A stretch of 12,299 nucleotides of DNA from the NCBI GenBank assembly GCA_002327415.1, contig DCVU01000070.1:1-12299 (forward strand). Reading direction: 5' to 3'. The notes beneath the pieces were generated by a model, which did no database searches, was not told the DNA's origin, and worked only from the letters and a program-made list of their open reading frames with translations. The translations under genes were made by a program, and so were the position numbers. Source of the stretch: Smithella sp. UBA2180. Its GTDB lineage: Bacteria; Desulfobacterota; Syntrophia; Syntrophales; Smithellaceae. How positions within the stretch are numbered: position 1 is the stretch's first letter; each line of letters opens with the position of its first letter. Below, piece by piece: positions 1 through 6,270 of the stretch.

Positions 1-644
1 GCGGCGCGATGATGTCCATCGGCAATATAAAAGGCTTCAACTTCGGAAAATTCTTTCTTGATTTTATCGATTTGTTTTGCGTCTTCTACAACCCAGACTG
101 TATGTTTAACACCGTCTTCAGCTGTGAAATCATATTCCGGAGAGGCTGTCGTTATTTCATCTACAATCTTGTTTATATTCTGTTGTTCCAGATAACTTAT
201 AAATACGGGACCGGTTTGCGCGTTGACTGTATCAACATGCCGGATACGATCTTCTTCTTTATCCTTTCTGGTCAATTCATGTTTTTTAATTTTTCCGGCA
301 TAGTATTCGGACGCGCTCATCAATCCGACTATTCCTGTTTGTACCTGAGAACCCATTTTCTGTCTGTAAATATAAAAACAGGGCGATTTATCCTGTAGAA
401 GCACACCATTTTCCACCATTTGAATAAAGTTGCGTTTAGCTGTTTGATAAATCAGATCATCATTACTTCTTGTTCCGTCGGGTACATCTATCTCCGATTT
501 TTCCACGTGCATAAAACTCAAAGCGTTTCCAGCGACAGCTTTTTGACCCTCTTCTCTGGTCATAACATCATAAGGAAGAGCAGCTACATGAGAAACGAAT
601 TTTTGTTGCGGCCGCACCGCCTTAAAAGGTAAAACTAATGCCAT
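1..644 (-). CDS. DUF1015 family protein, N-terminal part (runs off the left edge)
   Basis: The reverse strand is open from an ATG at 644-642 to the window edge, giving 214 codons. The product has the DUF1015 (COG4198) layout: an N-terminal strand 'LPFKAVRP', 'ALPYDVMTREE' near residues 22-32, the block HELTRKDKEEDR at 122-133, and the signature ADGHHRA at 208-214, where the window ends. The family is typically about 400 residues, so roughly half is visible. A ribosome binding site, AGGAG, lies about 11 bases before the ATG. DUF1015 genes often sit near serine biosynthesis genes and some are annotated as SerK-like serine kinases. That link is family knowledge I cannot test here, and no ser gene is in view. 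It is divergent from the hydrolase at 737, with a 92-base shared intergenic region. The family call is firm; the biochemical role is open. Confidence 0.85.
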   Translation of the reverse strand, partial: MALVLPFKAVRPQQKFVSHVAALPYDVMTREEGQKAVAGNALSFMHVEKSEIDVPDGTRSNDDLIYQTAKRNFIQMVENGVLLQDKSPCFYIYRQKMGSQVQTGIVGLMSASEYYAGKIKKHELTRKDKEEDRIRHVDTVNAQTGPVFISYLEQQNINKIVDEITTASPEYDFTAEDGVKHTVWVVEDAKQIDKIKKEFSEVEAFYIADGHHRA

Positions 645-672
645 AATTAATGAACTCCTGCGTTTACTTTTC

Positions 673-701
673 TTGCAGAATTGATAACATACTGTCATAA
701 T
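673..701 (+). promoter_or_regulatory. possible sigma-70-type promoter for the 737-1219 hydrolase gene
   Basis: TTGCAG (673-678) and CATAAT (696-701) are 17 bases apart. The -10 matches the consensus at five of six bases but the -35 at only three. The site lies in the short region between the divergent genes. A ribosome binding site AAGGA follows at about 725-729, before the ATG at 737. Confidence 0.3.
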
Positions 702-736
702 CTACACAATATAAAATTGTTAAGAAGGAAGACTGT

Positions 737-1219
737 ATGGGAAATACTCTGGTTTTTATTCATGGTCTGGAAAGCACAGCGCAGGGCGCCAAAGGACAAT
801 TTTTTTCTCAAACTTTCCCGGAAATGATTATCGAAGATTATATGGGAAGTTTTAATACGCGCATGAAAAAACTAAATGGAATTCTTGCTGGAAAAGCTGA
901 ACTGATAATAGTAGGCTCAAGTTACGGAGGGTTAATGGCGGTACGTTATGCCATGGAAAATGAAAGCAAAGTGAAAAAATTAATTCTGCTCGCACCGGCT
1001 TTAAACCCTCCCGAATTCGAGTCCGGCACCTGTAAAAAGTTAACGATTCCTGTTATCATATATCATGGAACCGGCGATGATGTCGTTGATCCTGTGGTTG
1101 CAAAACGAATAGCTTCAAAATATTTCAGCAACCTTGAATATCATTTGGTTGATGATGACCATCCCCTGCACAAAACTTTTCCGCTGCTGGATTGGAAAAA
1201 ACTTTTTACATCCGTCTGA
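737..1219 (+). CDS. compact alpha/beta hydrolase (YqiA/UPF0227-like size), 160 aa
   Basis: The product shows the order of an alpha/beta hydrolase core. A first strand with the oxyanion motif FIHG lies at residues 7-10. The nucleophile elbow GSSYGG is at 60-65 with Ser62, the acid is in HGTGDDVV at 110-117 (probably Asp114), and the histidine is in DDDHPLH (His142 or His145). At 160 residues it has almost no room for a lid domain, so it resembles the small YqiA-type esterases rather than the 260-300 residue hydrolases. There is no signal peptide, so it is likely cytoplasmic. The start is supported by AAGGA seven bases upstream. It stands alone downstream of a divergent DUF1015 gene and 106 bases before the NIL-ferredoxin gene. 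Esterase or thioesterase activity is plausible, but the substrate cannot be read from the sequence. Confidence 0.85.
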   Translation: MGNTLVFIHGLESTAQGAKGQFFSQTFPEMIIEDYMGSFNTRMKKLNGILAGKAELIIVGSSYGGLMAVRYAMENESKVKKLILLAPALNPPEFESGTCKKLTIPVIIYHGTGDDVVDPVVAKRIASKYFSNLEYHLVDDDHPLHKTFPLLDWKKLFTSV

Positions 1220-1266
1220 CAATTAAAATATCCCATGATAATGACAGCCGCTTGCTGTAAATTATC

Positions 1267-1295
1267 TTGACAATCTTTTCCTGGTATTTTAGTCT
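1267..1295 (+). promoter_or_regulatory. probable promoter of the NIL-ferredoxin gene
   Basis: A perfect -35 hexamer TTGACA (1267-1272) is followed after 17 bases by TAGTCT (1290-1295), a weak -10 that keeps the TA....T positions. It lies in the 106-base gap between the hydrolase and the NIL-ferredoxin. Transcription would start about 25 bases before the ATG at 1326. This fits separate transcription of the ferredoxin gene. Confidence 0.4.
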
Positions 1296-1325
1296 TGCCC
1301 TAAATTCTATCAGATTGATAATATT

Positions 1326-1736
1326 ATGTATTCGAAAAAAATAGTTATTCGCTATACTCCGGATGTAGTTCAACAGCCTGTAATTTATCAGCTTGTTAAA
1401 CAATATGATCTTGTATTCAATATTTTAAAAGCAAGGATTTTTCCGCGCCGCGAAGGTGTTATAGTTCTGGAATTGAGCGGCTTAAAAGAAAATTTCGATC
1501 AGGGAATTCGTTTTTTAAAAGAAATGGGGCTTAAAGTAGAGCCCTTATCCAAAAGCGTAAGCCAAAACATCGATAAGTGTGTTCACTGTGGCGCCTGCAC
1601 TGCTTTTTGTCCCACTGGAGCACTTGCTTTTGAAAAAGAATCCTTAAAAGTTTTATTTGATGCCGAAAAATGCAACGGTTGTGAACTTTGTGTCTCCGCC
1701 TGCCCCGTCCGCGCCATGGAAATTAATCTTCTTTAA
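1326..1736 (+). CDS. NIL-domain protein with two [4Fe-4S] clusters (ferredoxin type), 136 aa
   Basis: Residues 4-75 form a NIL domain, a small ACT-like fold (G-V-I-V-L-E-L-S-G around 44-52, then helix and 'MGLKVEPL'). The C-terminal half is a bacterial 2[4Fe-4S] ferredoxin: C85-x2-C88-x2-C91-x3-C95-P and C116-x2-C119-x2-C122-x3-C126-P. NIL-ferredoxins of this shape occur in methanogens and in Desulfobacterota. There they partner a DUF39/COG1900 protein in making homocysteine from aspartate semialdehyde and sulfide (the MA1821/MA1822 system). That is family knowledge. No DUF39 gene is in this window, so the role here is inferred. The protein has no signal sequence and should be a cytoplasmic electron or sulfur carrier. 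No clear Shine-Dalgarno precedes the ATG, so the exact start is slightly uncertain, although the NIL domain begins right at this methionine. Confidence 0.88.
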   Translation: MYSKKIVIRYTPDVVQQPVIYQLVKQYDLVFNILKARIFPRREGVIVLELSGLKENFDQGIRFLKEMGLKVEPLSKSVSQNIDKCVHCGACTAFCPTGALAFEKESLKVLFDAEKCNGCELCVSACPVRAMEINLL

Positions 1737-1745
1737 CCGTTTAGA

Positions 1746-1815
1746 CGCTCTTACCCTACAATTCAGGAATTAATGATTTTACTGAAAAATCACTATTTAC
1801 AAAAGAGCGCTTTTT
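1746..1815 (+). terminator. possible intrinsic terminator after the NIL-ferredoxin gene
   Basis: CGCTCTT (1746-1752) pairs perfectly with AAGAGCG (1803-1809), and the right arm is followed by C and five T (1811-1815). The long interval between the arms contains an inner AT hairpin, TGATTTT (1774-1780) with AAAATCA (1786-1792). It begins ten bases after the stop codon. The long loop makes the call tentative. The right arm also lies in the 3' end of the minus-strand remnant. Confidence 0.3.
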
Positions 1816-2100
1816 GAAATGCTCATAAGATTCCATGCCATGTGCGGGTGAACGAGGCGCCTGTAAAAAATGGAAAATGGTTTTGTCACGTTATCTCCCA
1901 AAGCCCATAATACATTTTCCAACAGGTAATGCGATTTGTACCCGGACTGAAAATAATGGTTCACCAAATGACATCCGGGACAATAGCTGACAATATGTTT
2001 TTTCACGCTTGCTGCCATGTCTTTACGCTTGCTATATTTAGAAGAGCATGGGATTCCTCTACTGCACGGGGCAGCATTCGATCAGTAGATTGAAGAAAAA
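1797..2100 (-). pseudogene. frameshifted C-terminal remnant of a CCG-domain (HdrB-like) iron-sulfur protein
   Basis: On the reverse strand, one frame reads LLIECCPVQ then stops (about 2085-2059). The next frame, open from 2081 to a stop at 1797, reads RGIPCSSKYSKRKD, then from Met at 2018 the segment VKKHIVSYCPGCHLVNHYF. Joined by one shift near 2060, this gives CC, about 29 residues, then CPGC. That is close to the second half of the CCG cysteine pattern (CC-x35-36-CxxC) of heterodisulfide reductase B, GlpC and related cluster-binding proteins. The N-terminal half is absent: there is a stop at 2103-2101, and the metalloprotease gene ends at 2114. I read this as a decayed gene end. The alternative is a functional 73-aa peptide from the ATG at 2018. 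This stretch is the only content of the 377-base gap between the flanking intact genes apart from the possible terminator. Confidence 0.5.
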
Positions 2101-2113
2101 TTAATTATTGCAG

Positions 2114-3028
2114 TTAGTGACTTTTGCAATGCTCCTTTAGGGCAGCTACATCATCCTCTGATAGTTCCAGCGAATCAGATTGAATTATAGGATACATTAT
2201 AGACTCTTTATTTTTACTGTGACTTAAACCGAGAGCGTGACCAAATTCATGTGCAAGAACACGCACAAGCCGATACTCATTATTATACTGATAAATAGTA
2301 ATGGACCGCTGGCCGTTTTTGTATTCATAAAAGCCTTCAAAAAACTCACGGCCTAATGTACTTCCTATGTTTTGCTGGTCAAGCAAATCCAGGTTATTAT
2401 TAGAAGCTATTTCATTGATTACCACTACCAAACTGTTTATTGTTTCCAACAACGTTTTTATTTCTTCCTGACGTGCCTTCAGATTTTCGCGCAAAGCGGC
2501 TAATTCGTCTTTCTCTTTCATCAGCCGCACATAAGTACTTTGCGGAGCACCACCACGCCTGTTCCATGATTCAATCTCATTATTCAAGGCATTTGTTTTT
2601 GTATTATAATCATTAATATCATTATCAAGCCCAACTTTCTTTGGCTCATATTCAGCTTTTAAGCTTTCCAGACGTGATTTTAATTCTTCGTACGAGTTTT
2701 TGGAGCGGTCAATTTTGTAATGGAGATTTTTCAATCTGTCGGTAGCTTCCTGACGATAGTCGTAAATAATATTTACCTCTATTTCACCATCAGCATCCTC
2801 ACGGAAAAAATCGCGATGAAACGGTTTTTCCCACATTGCCGCGGCCATCTTTACGGCTGTATTGAATTCTTCACGGCTCAGATTAAACCTTTCATCAATC
2901 TTGCCTAAACGGTAGGTTAGTGGCTCCTGACAAGACTTAGAACTATTAATAGAAATGAAAATCAGAACAATAAAGATAACCAGTAAAAATAAAAATCCCC
3001 AACCTATCGTTTTTGATGAAGTTGACAT
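2114..3028 (-). CDS. membrane-anchored matrixin-type zinc metalloprotease with internal coiled coil, 304 aa
   Basis: An N-terminal hydrophobic segment (residues 9-27) with little before it suggests a single membrane anchor with the rest outside the cytoplasm. Residues 33-95 carry a conserved-looking module (CQEPLTYRLGKIDERF and VNIIYDYRQ). Residues about 95-208 are rich in Glu, Lys and Leu and predicted to be a coiled coil. The active site follows: H260-E-F-G-H264-A-L-G-L-S-H270, the metzincin zinc motif HExxHxxGxxH, then the Met-turn S-I-M278-Y-P. The family is matrixin-like peptidase M10, with all three zinc histidines, the catalytic Glu261 and the Met-turn intact. The single cysteine Cys33 just after the membrane helix does not sit in a convincing lipobox. 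It starts 26 bases after the small membrane protein gene and probably shares its transcript. No Shine-Dalgarno is obvious, so translation may be coupled. The substrate is unknown. Confidence 0.85.
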   Translation of the reverse strand: MSTSSKTIGWGFLFLLVIFIVLIFISINSSKSCQEPLTYRLGKIDERFNLSREEFNTAVKMAAAMWEKPFHRDFFREDADGEIEVNIIYDYRQEATDRLKNLHYKIDRSKNSYEELKSRLESLKAEYEPKKVGLDNDINDYNTKTNALNNEIESWNRRGGAPQSTYVRLMKEKDELAALRENLKARQEEIKTLLETINSLVVVINEIASNNNLDLLDQQNIGSTLGREFFEGFYEYKNGQRSITIYQYNNEYRLVRVLAHEFGHALGLSHSKNKESIMYPIIQSDSLELSEDDVAALKEHCKSH

Positions 3029-3054
3029 ATTAGAGCACTGGAAAAGCCGGAGTA

Positions 3055-3405
3055 CTATTTACCCGCTTTCTTATCTGAGTCTTTAAGCATTTTATTAAAA
3101 TCACCCGGAAGTTCTTTGCTTTCTTTGTATAGCTCCTTGGTGTCCTTAAAAAAGCCCTTACTTTTGTCAACTATTTCATTGACACCGGACTTCATCATAT
3201 TAATTGATTTTTCAATTTTTTCCGGCATTTTATTTGGATCTTTAAAATAGTAATAACCGGACACGGCTAATAAAATGAGCAATAAGATCAGCGCTAATTT
3301 AATTAAGCTTTTGAAAACAAAATGCAGGATTAATATTATGATGAAAACAATGATCATTATAAGCACTCCCGGGTGCGCAGATATATAGCCCGTAATTGCA
3401 TCCAT
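3055..3405 (-). CDS. small two-helix membrane protein of unknown function, 116 aa
   Basis: I do not recognise a named family. Residues about 13-32 and 35-53 are strongly hydrophobic and separated only by 'KSLIK', giving a helical hairpin in the membrane. The rest (54-116) is highly charged, lysine-rich and predicted helical, with an MxKSxxxIxDKSKxFFKDTKELYKE-like amphipathic pattern. A strong ribosome binding site, AGGAG, precedes the ATG by 8-9 bases. It is the first gene of a minus-strand pair with the matrixin-type protease, which begins 26 bases after its stop. A partner or localisation role for the protease is possible but is inference from adjacency only. It is divergent from rnc, with a 135-base AT-rich intergenic region. 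The coding call is firm because of the good ribosome binding site and the coherent membrane topology. Confidence 0.75.
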   Translation of the reverse strand: MDAITGYISAHPGVLIMIIVFIIILILHFVFKSLIKLALILLLILLAVSGYYYFKDPNKMPEKIEKSINMMKSGVNEIVDKSKGFFKDTKELYKESKELPGDFNKMLKDSDKKAGK

Positions 3406-3494
3406 TATAAAATCTCCTTTGCATTTTTGGTGAAACCTAATTTATCTTAATTTCATTACGAAATCCATTATTATTTACCTTTAGAATTTATCTG

Positions 3495-3523
3495 TTGCTT
3501 ATCTGTACGTTTTTTCGTATTTT
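3495..3523 (+). promoter_or_regulatory. possible promoter of the rnc operon
   Basis: TTGCTT (3495-3500) and TATTTT (3518-3523) are spaced by 17 bases. Transcription would begin near 3530, only about 11 bases before the ATG at 3541 or 26 before the one at 3556. The match is partial (three of six and four of six). Its position in the divergent AT-rich region is right. Confidence 0.35.
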
Positions 3524-3540
3524 AAAAGCACCAAATATTT

Positions 3541-4269
3541 ATGGAAAAATTGTCAATGGATCAAAATAGACTTAAAATTTTACACGATTTAGAAGAAAAA
3601 CTTGCTTATAGTTTCCTGGATATTAATCTTCTTTCTACCGCGCTCACTCATCGTTCTTATGTCAATGAGAATAAACACCTGGCTTTTTCCGACAATGAAA
3701 GATTCGAGTTCCTAGGCGATTCTGTTTTAGGCGTTTGCGTAAGTGATCTGATTATCAAAAAATATGTTACTTACCCCGAGGGGACACTTACCCAAATTCG
3801 CGCCGCGCTGGTGAACGAAAAACAGTTGGCACAGCTCGCCCGTCATTTACAAATTGGCAACTGTCTTTTACTGGGTCGCGGCGAAGAGAGTTCCGGCAGC
3901 CGTACCAAGGATTCTTTTTTAGCTAACGCTTTCGAGGCTGTTATTGCCGCCATATATCTTGATTCTGATTTTGACAACGCAAAAATCATTATAACAAAAT
4001 TAATCGAACCGCTATTGAAAGATGATAATTCATGTTCTGAATATTTCGACTATAAAACCGCCCTTCAGGAACTCTGTCAAAAAAGATATAGAACAACTCC
4101 TCTTTACATGGTTACCGGTTCCATAGGCCCCGATCATGATAAAATATTTGAAGTAAAAGTAGTTATTGTGAATAAATTAACGGAAACCGGAACCGGCAAA
4201 AGCAAGAAAGAAGCCGAAAAGCAAGCTGCGCAAAAAGCTTGGGAAATACTGCAAAATGAAGAAGACTGA
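3541..4269 (+). CDS. rnc: ribonuclease III
   Basis: Ribonuclease III cuts double-stranded RNA, chiefly the 16S and 23S rRNA precursors. The catalytic domain carries the family signature N52-E-R-F-E-F-L-G-D60-S, with Glu53, Glu56 and Asp60 matching the metal-binding residues of E. coli (Glu38, Glu41, Asp45). The second metal site reads LANAFEAVIAAIYLD: Glu132 matches E. coli Glu117, but the position of E. coli Asp114 is Asn129. The C-terminal 70 residues form a double-stranded RNA binding domain (DYKTALQELCQ to the alanine/lysine-rich helix KKEAEKQAAQKAWEIL). The 242-aa length is normal. No Shine-Dalgarno precedes the ATG at 3541, and a second in-frame ATG at 3556 is an alternative start. The 3' end overlaps the radical SAM gene by 14 bases, so the two are co-translated in one operon. 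Confidence 0.95.
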   Translation: MEKLSMDQNRLKILHDLEEKLAYSFLDINLLSTALTHRSYVNENKHLAFSDNERFEFLGDSVLGVCVSDLIIKKYVTYPEGTLTQIRAALVNEKQLAQLARHLQIGNCLLLGRGEESSGSRTKDSFLANAFEAVIAAIYLDSDFDNAKIIITKLIEPLLKDDNSCSEYFDYKTALQELCQKRYRTTPLYMVTGSIGPDHDKIFEVKVVIVNKLTETGTGKSKKEAEKQAAQKAWEILQNEED

Positions 4270-5347
4270 TCATGAATCAAAAACTAACAGAAATCCTTTA
4301 ATTATTCCCATCTTCATAATGAACAGCGGTTGCCCGCATCGTTGTATTTTTTGTAATCAAAAAATTACCGCTGGAAATTTTCCACCGAAGATAACAAAAG
4401 AGTTTTTTGAATCGGAAGTTAAATCTTATCTAGCTTGGAATAAAGACAAATCCCGGAAGGTGGAAATTGCCTTCTACGGAGGCAGTTTTACGGGAGTTGA
4501 CCCTGTTTATCAGGAAGAACTTCTTTCTTGGACCTACTTTTTTATTCAAAAGGGGCTTGTTAATTCCATTCGAATTTCCACAAGACCAGATTACATTTCG
4601 GCAGATAAATTGCCTTTGTTGAAAAAATATAATGTCACCACAATAGAAATCGGCGCTCAATCCTTTGTCGATGAAGTGCTGCAATTTGCTCAAAGAGGCC
4701 ATAGTGCTGATTCAATAGTCAAGGCAGTGACTATTTTAAAGCACAATGGCTTCCGGACCGGTTTACACCTGATGGCCGGCTTGCCCAAAGACACAAAAGA
4801 AGGCTTTATTTATTCCCTCAATAAGACAATTGAACTTAAACCTGACACGGTAAGGATTCATCCGGTCATCGTTTTCAGCGGGACCGTCCTCGCGGAAGAA
4901 TTCTTGAAGGGCAAATACAAATCCCTGAAACTTTCCGATGCCGTCGAATTGTGCCGTCTGGCCTGGGAGAAACTATCCGCGGCAGACATTCGCATAATCA
5001 GAATGGGCTTGCACTTGACTAATGAGATGGGGGAAAACGGCACTGTTTTGGCCGGACCGATTCATCCGGCACTGGGAAGCCTTGTTCTTTCTTCTATTTT
5101 TTATGATCATACAATTAATCTTTTGGAAAATATTTTTCAGGATAACAAAGAACTTCGTTTTGGTTTAGCTGAAAGGGATTTGTCCAATTTTCGTGGTTTA
5201 AATAATATGAACCTATCGGCAATAAAAAAGCTTTACCCCTGCACGAATTTAATTGTAGAATCAAACATTAATCAAAAGCGTGGCGTAATTTCTGTCGCAA
5301 CCGATTCGGGGAAATCTTTTACCCTGACTATTCCGGGAATTATTTAA
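4256..5347 (+). CDS. Elp3-like radical SAM protein without acetyltransferase domain, 363 aa
   Basis: The radical SAM cluster motif is C26-PHR-C30-IF-C33-N, followed by the SAM-binding FYGGSFTG at residues 73-80. Blocks typical of the Elp3/coproporphyrinogen-oxidase-like branch follow: ISTRPDY, EIGAQSF, 'RGHSADSI' and HLMAGLPKDT. Residues after about 270 show no GNAT acetyltransferase domain, unlike true Elp3 (about 500 residues or more). The enzyme should bind a [4Fe-4S] cluster and S-adenosylmethionine in the cytoplasm; its substrate is unknown. It overlaps rnc by 14 bases and ends 14 bases before era, deep inside an RNA-processing operon. I infer an RNA, possibly tRNA, modification role. 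An equivalent gene next to rnc is known in Clostridia, from memory. The start is chosen because it keeps the operon overlap and leaves a short lysine-rich leader before the first strand. Confidence 0.85.
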   Translation: MKKTDHESKTNRNPLIIPIFIMNSGCPHRCIFCNQKITAGNFPPKITKEFFESEVKSYLAWNKDKSRKVEIAFYGGSFTGVDPVYQEELLSWTYFFIQKGLVNSIRISTRPDYISADKLPLLKKYNVTTIEIGAQSFVDEVLQFAQRGHSADSIVKAVTILKHNGFRTGLHLMAGLPKDTKEGFIYSLNKTIELKPDTVRIHPVIVFSGTVLAEEFLKGKYKSLKLSDAVELCRLAWEKLSAADIRIIRMGLHLTNEMGENGTVLAGPIHPALGSLVLSSIFYDHTINLLENIFQDNKELRFGLAERDLSNFRGLNNMNLSAIKKLYPCTNLIVESNINQKRGVISVATDSGKSFTLTIPGII

Positions 5348-5361
5348 CAGGAGATTGTATT

Positions 5362-6252
5362 TTGTTTAGATCAGGCTTCATCGGCATCATTGGCCGCCCG
5401 AATGTGGGGAAATCCACATTTCTTAATGCTGTTGTTGGCGATAAAATTTCGATAGTTGCCGATAAACCGCAAACAACCAGAGACAAAATAACCGGTATTA
5501 AAAATTTTCCGGACGCACAGCTTATTTTTATTGATACTCCGGGAATGCACAATCCCAAGACCCCGCTGAATCGCGCCATGGTGCAAACGGCACAGAAGGC
5601 AATCGGTGACGCCGAAATGCTGCTCATGCTGATCGAAGCCAACGCCGATGTTCATCAAAATGATCTTTTTTTAATCAAGTCCTTGGCGGAAGTCCAAGTG
5701 CCTGTTTTTCTGGTTATCAATAAAATTGATCTTATCGACAAAAAACTTCTTCTGCCACTGATAGATAAATTCCGTCAACTTTATGACTATCGTGAAATTT
5801 TTCCAGTATCAGCGCTAAAAGGTAACGGCATTGCCGAATTACTTGAAGCCGTCAAGCAAATCCTCCCGGAAGGACCGCAATTATTTCCCGAAGATATTCT
5901 CACCGATGCGACCGAAAGATTTATTGCAGCCGAATTTATCCGCGAACAGATAATGCTTCTCACAAAGCAGGAAATTCCCTACGTCAGCGCCGTAACAGTC
6001 GACTTATTTAAAGAGGATGAAGAGAAAAATATAATCAGTATCAGTGCAACAATTACTGTAGAAAAAGAATCCCAAAAAGCGATTATGATCGGCAAAAAAG
6101 GTTCTATGCTTAAAAATATCGGCACAAAGTCCAGATTGCAGATGGAAAAACTATTCGGCACTAGGGTTTTTCTGGAACTGTTTGTGCGGGTAAGCAAAGA
6201 CTGGACAAGCTCTGACAAGATGCTGCGGGAATTCGGATTGTTAAAGACCTAA
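5362..6252 (+). CDS. era: GTPase Era
   Basis: Era is an essential GTPase that binds the 3' end of 16S rRNA and checks 30S subunit assembly. All GTPase motifs are present: G1 GRPNVGKS (11-18), G2 PQTTRD (36-41), G3 DTPG (58-61), G4 NKID (120-123) and G5 SAL (150-152). The C-terminal KH RNA-binding domain follows, with its GKKG loop at 244-247 and the strand VFLELFVRVSKDW. The length of 296 aa is typical. Translation starts at a TTG at 5362: AGGAG at 5349-5353 is spaced 8 bases before it, and the protein begins MFRSGFIGIIGRPN as Era proteins do. The gene begins 14 bases after the radical SAM gene and ends 18 bases before der. Confidence 0.96.
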   Translation: MFRSGFIGIIGRPNVGKSTFLNAVVGDKISIVADKPQTTRDKITGIKNFPDAQLIFIDTPGMHNPKTPLNRAMVQTAQKAIGDAEMLLMLIEANADVHQNDLFLIKSLAEVQVPVFLVINKIDLIDKKLLLPLIDKFRQLYDYREIFPVSALKGNGIAELLEAVKQILPEGPQLFPEDILTDATERFIAAEFIREQIMLLTKQEIPYVSAVTVDLFKEDEEKNIISISATITVEKESQKAIMIGKKGSMLKNIGTKSRLQMEKLFGTRVFLELFVRVSKDWTSSDKMLREFGLLKT

Positions 6253-6270
6253 ATAGAGGATATATTTTCA

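Noticed and set aside
9..632. Two plus-strand open frames (129 and 70 codons)
   Set aside because: They lie opposite the DUF1015 gene, whose reverse-strand translation carries clear family motifs. The plus-strand peptides are low-complexity Phe/Ile/Cys-rich and have no ribosome binding site.
1244..1258. ACAGC/GCTGT hairpin after the 160-aa hydrolase
   Set aside because: Five-pair stem without a following T run; too weak to call a terminator.
3406..3540. Search for a minus-strand promoter or riboswitch ahead of the small membrane protein
   Set aside because: The region is AT-rich with several TAATAAT-like strings, but none has a -35 at the right spacing, and there is no structured leader.
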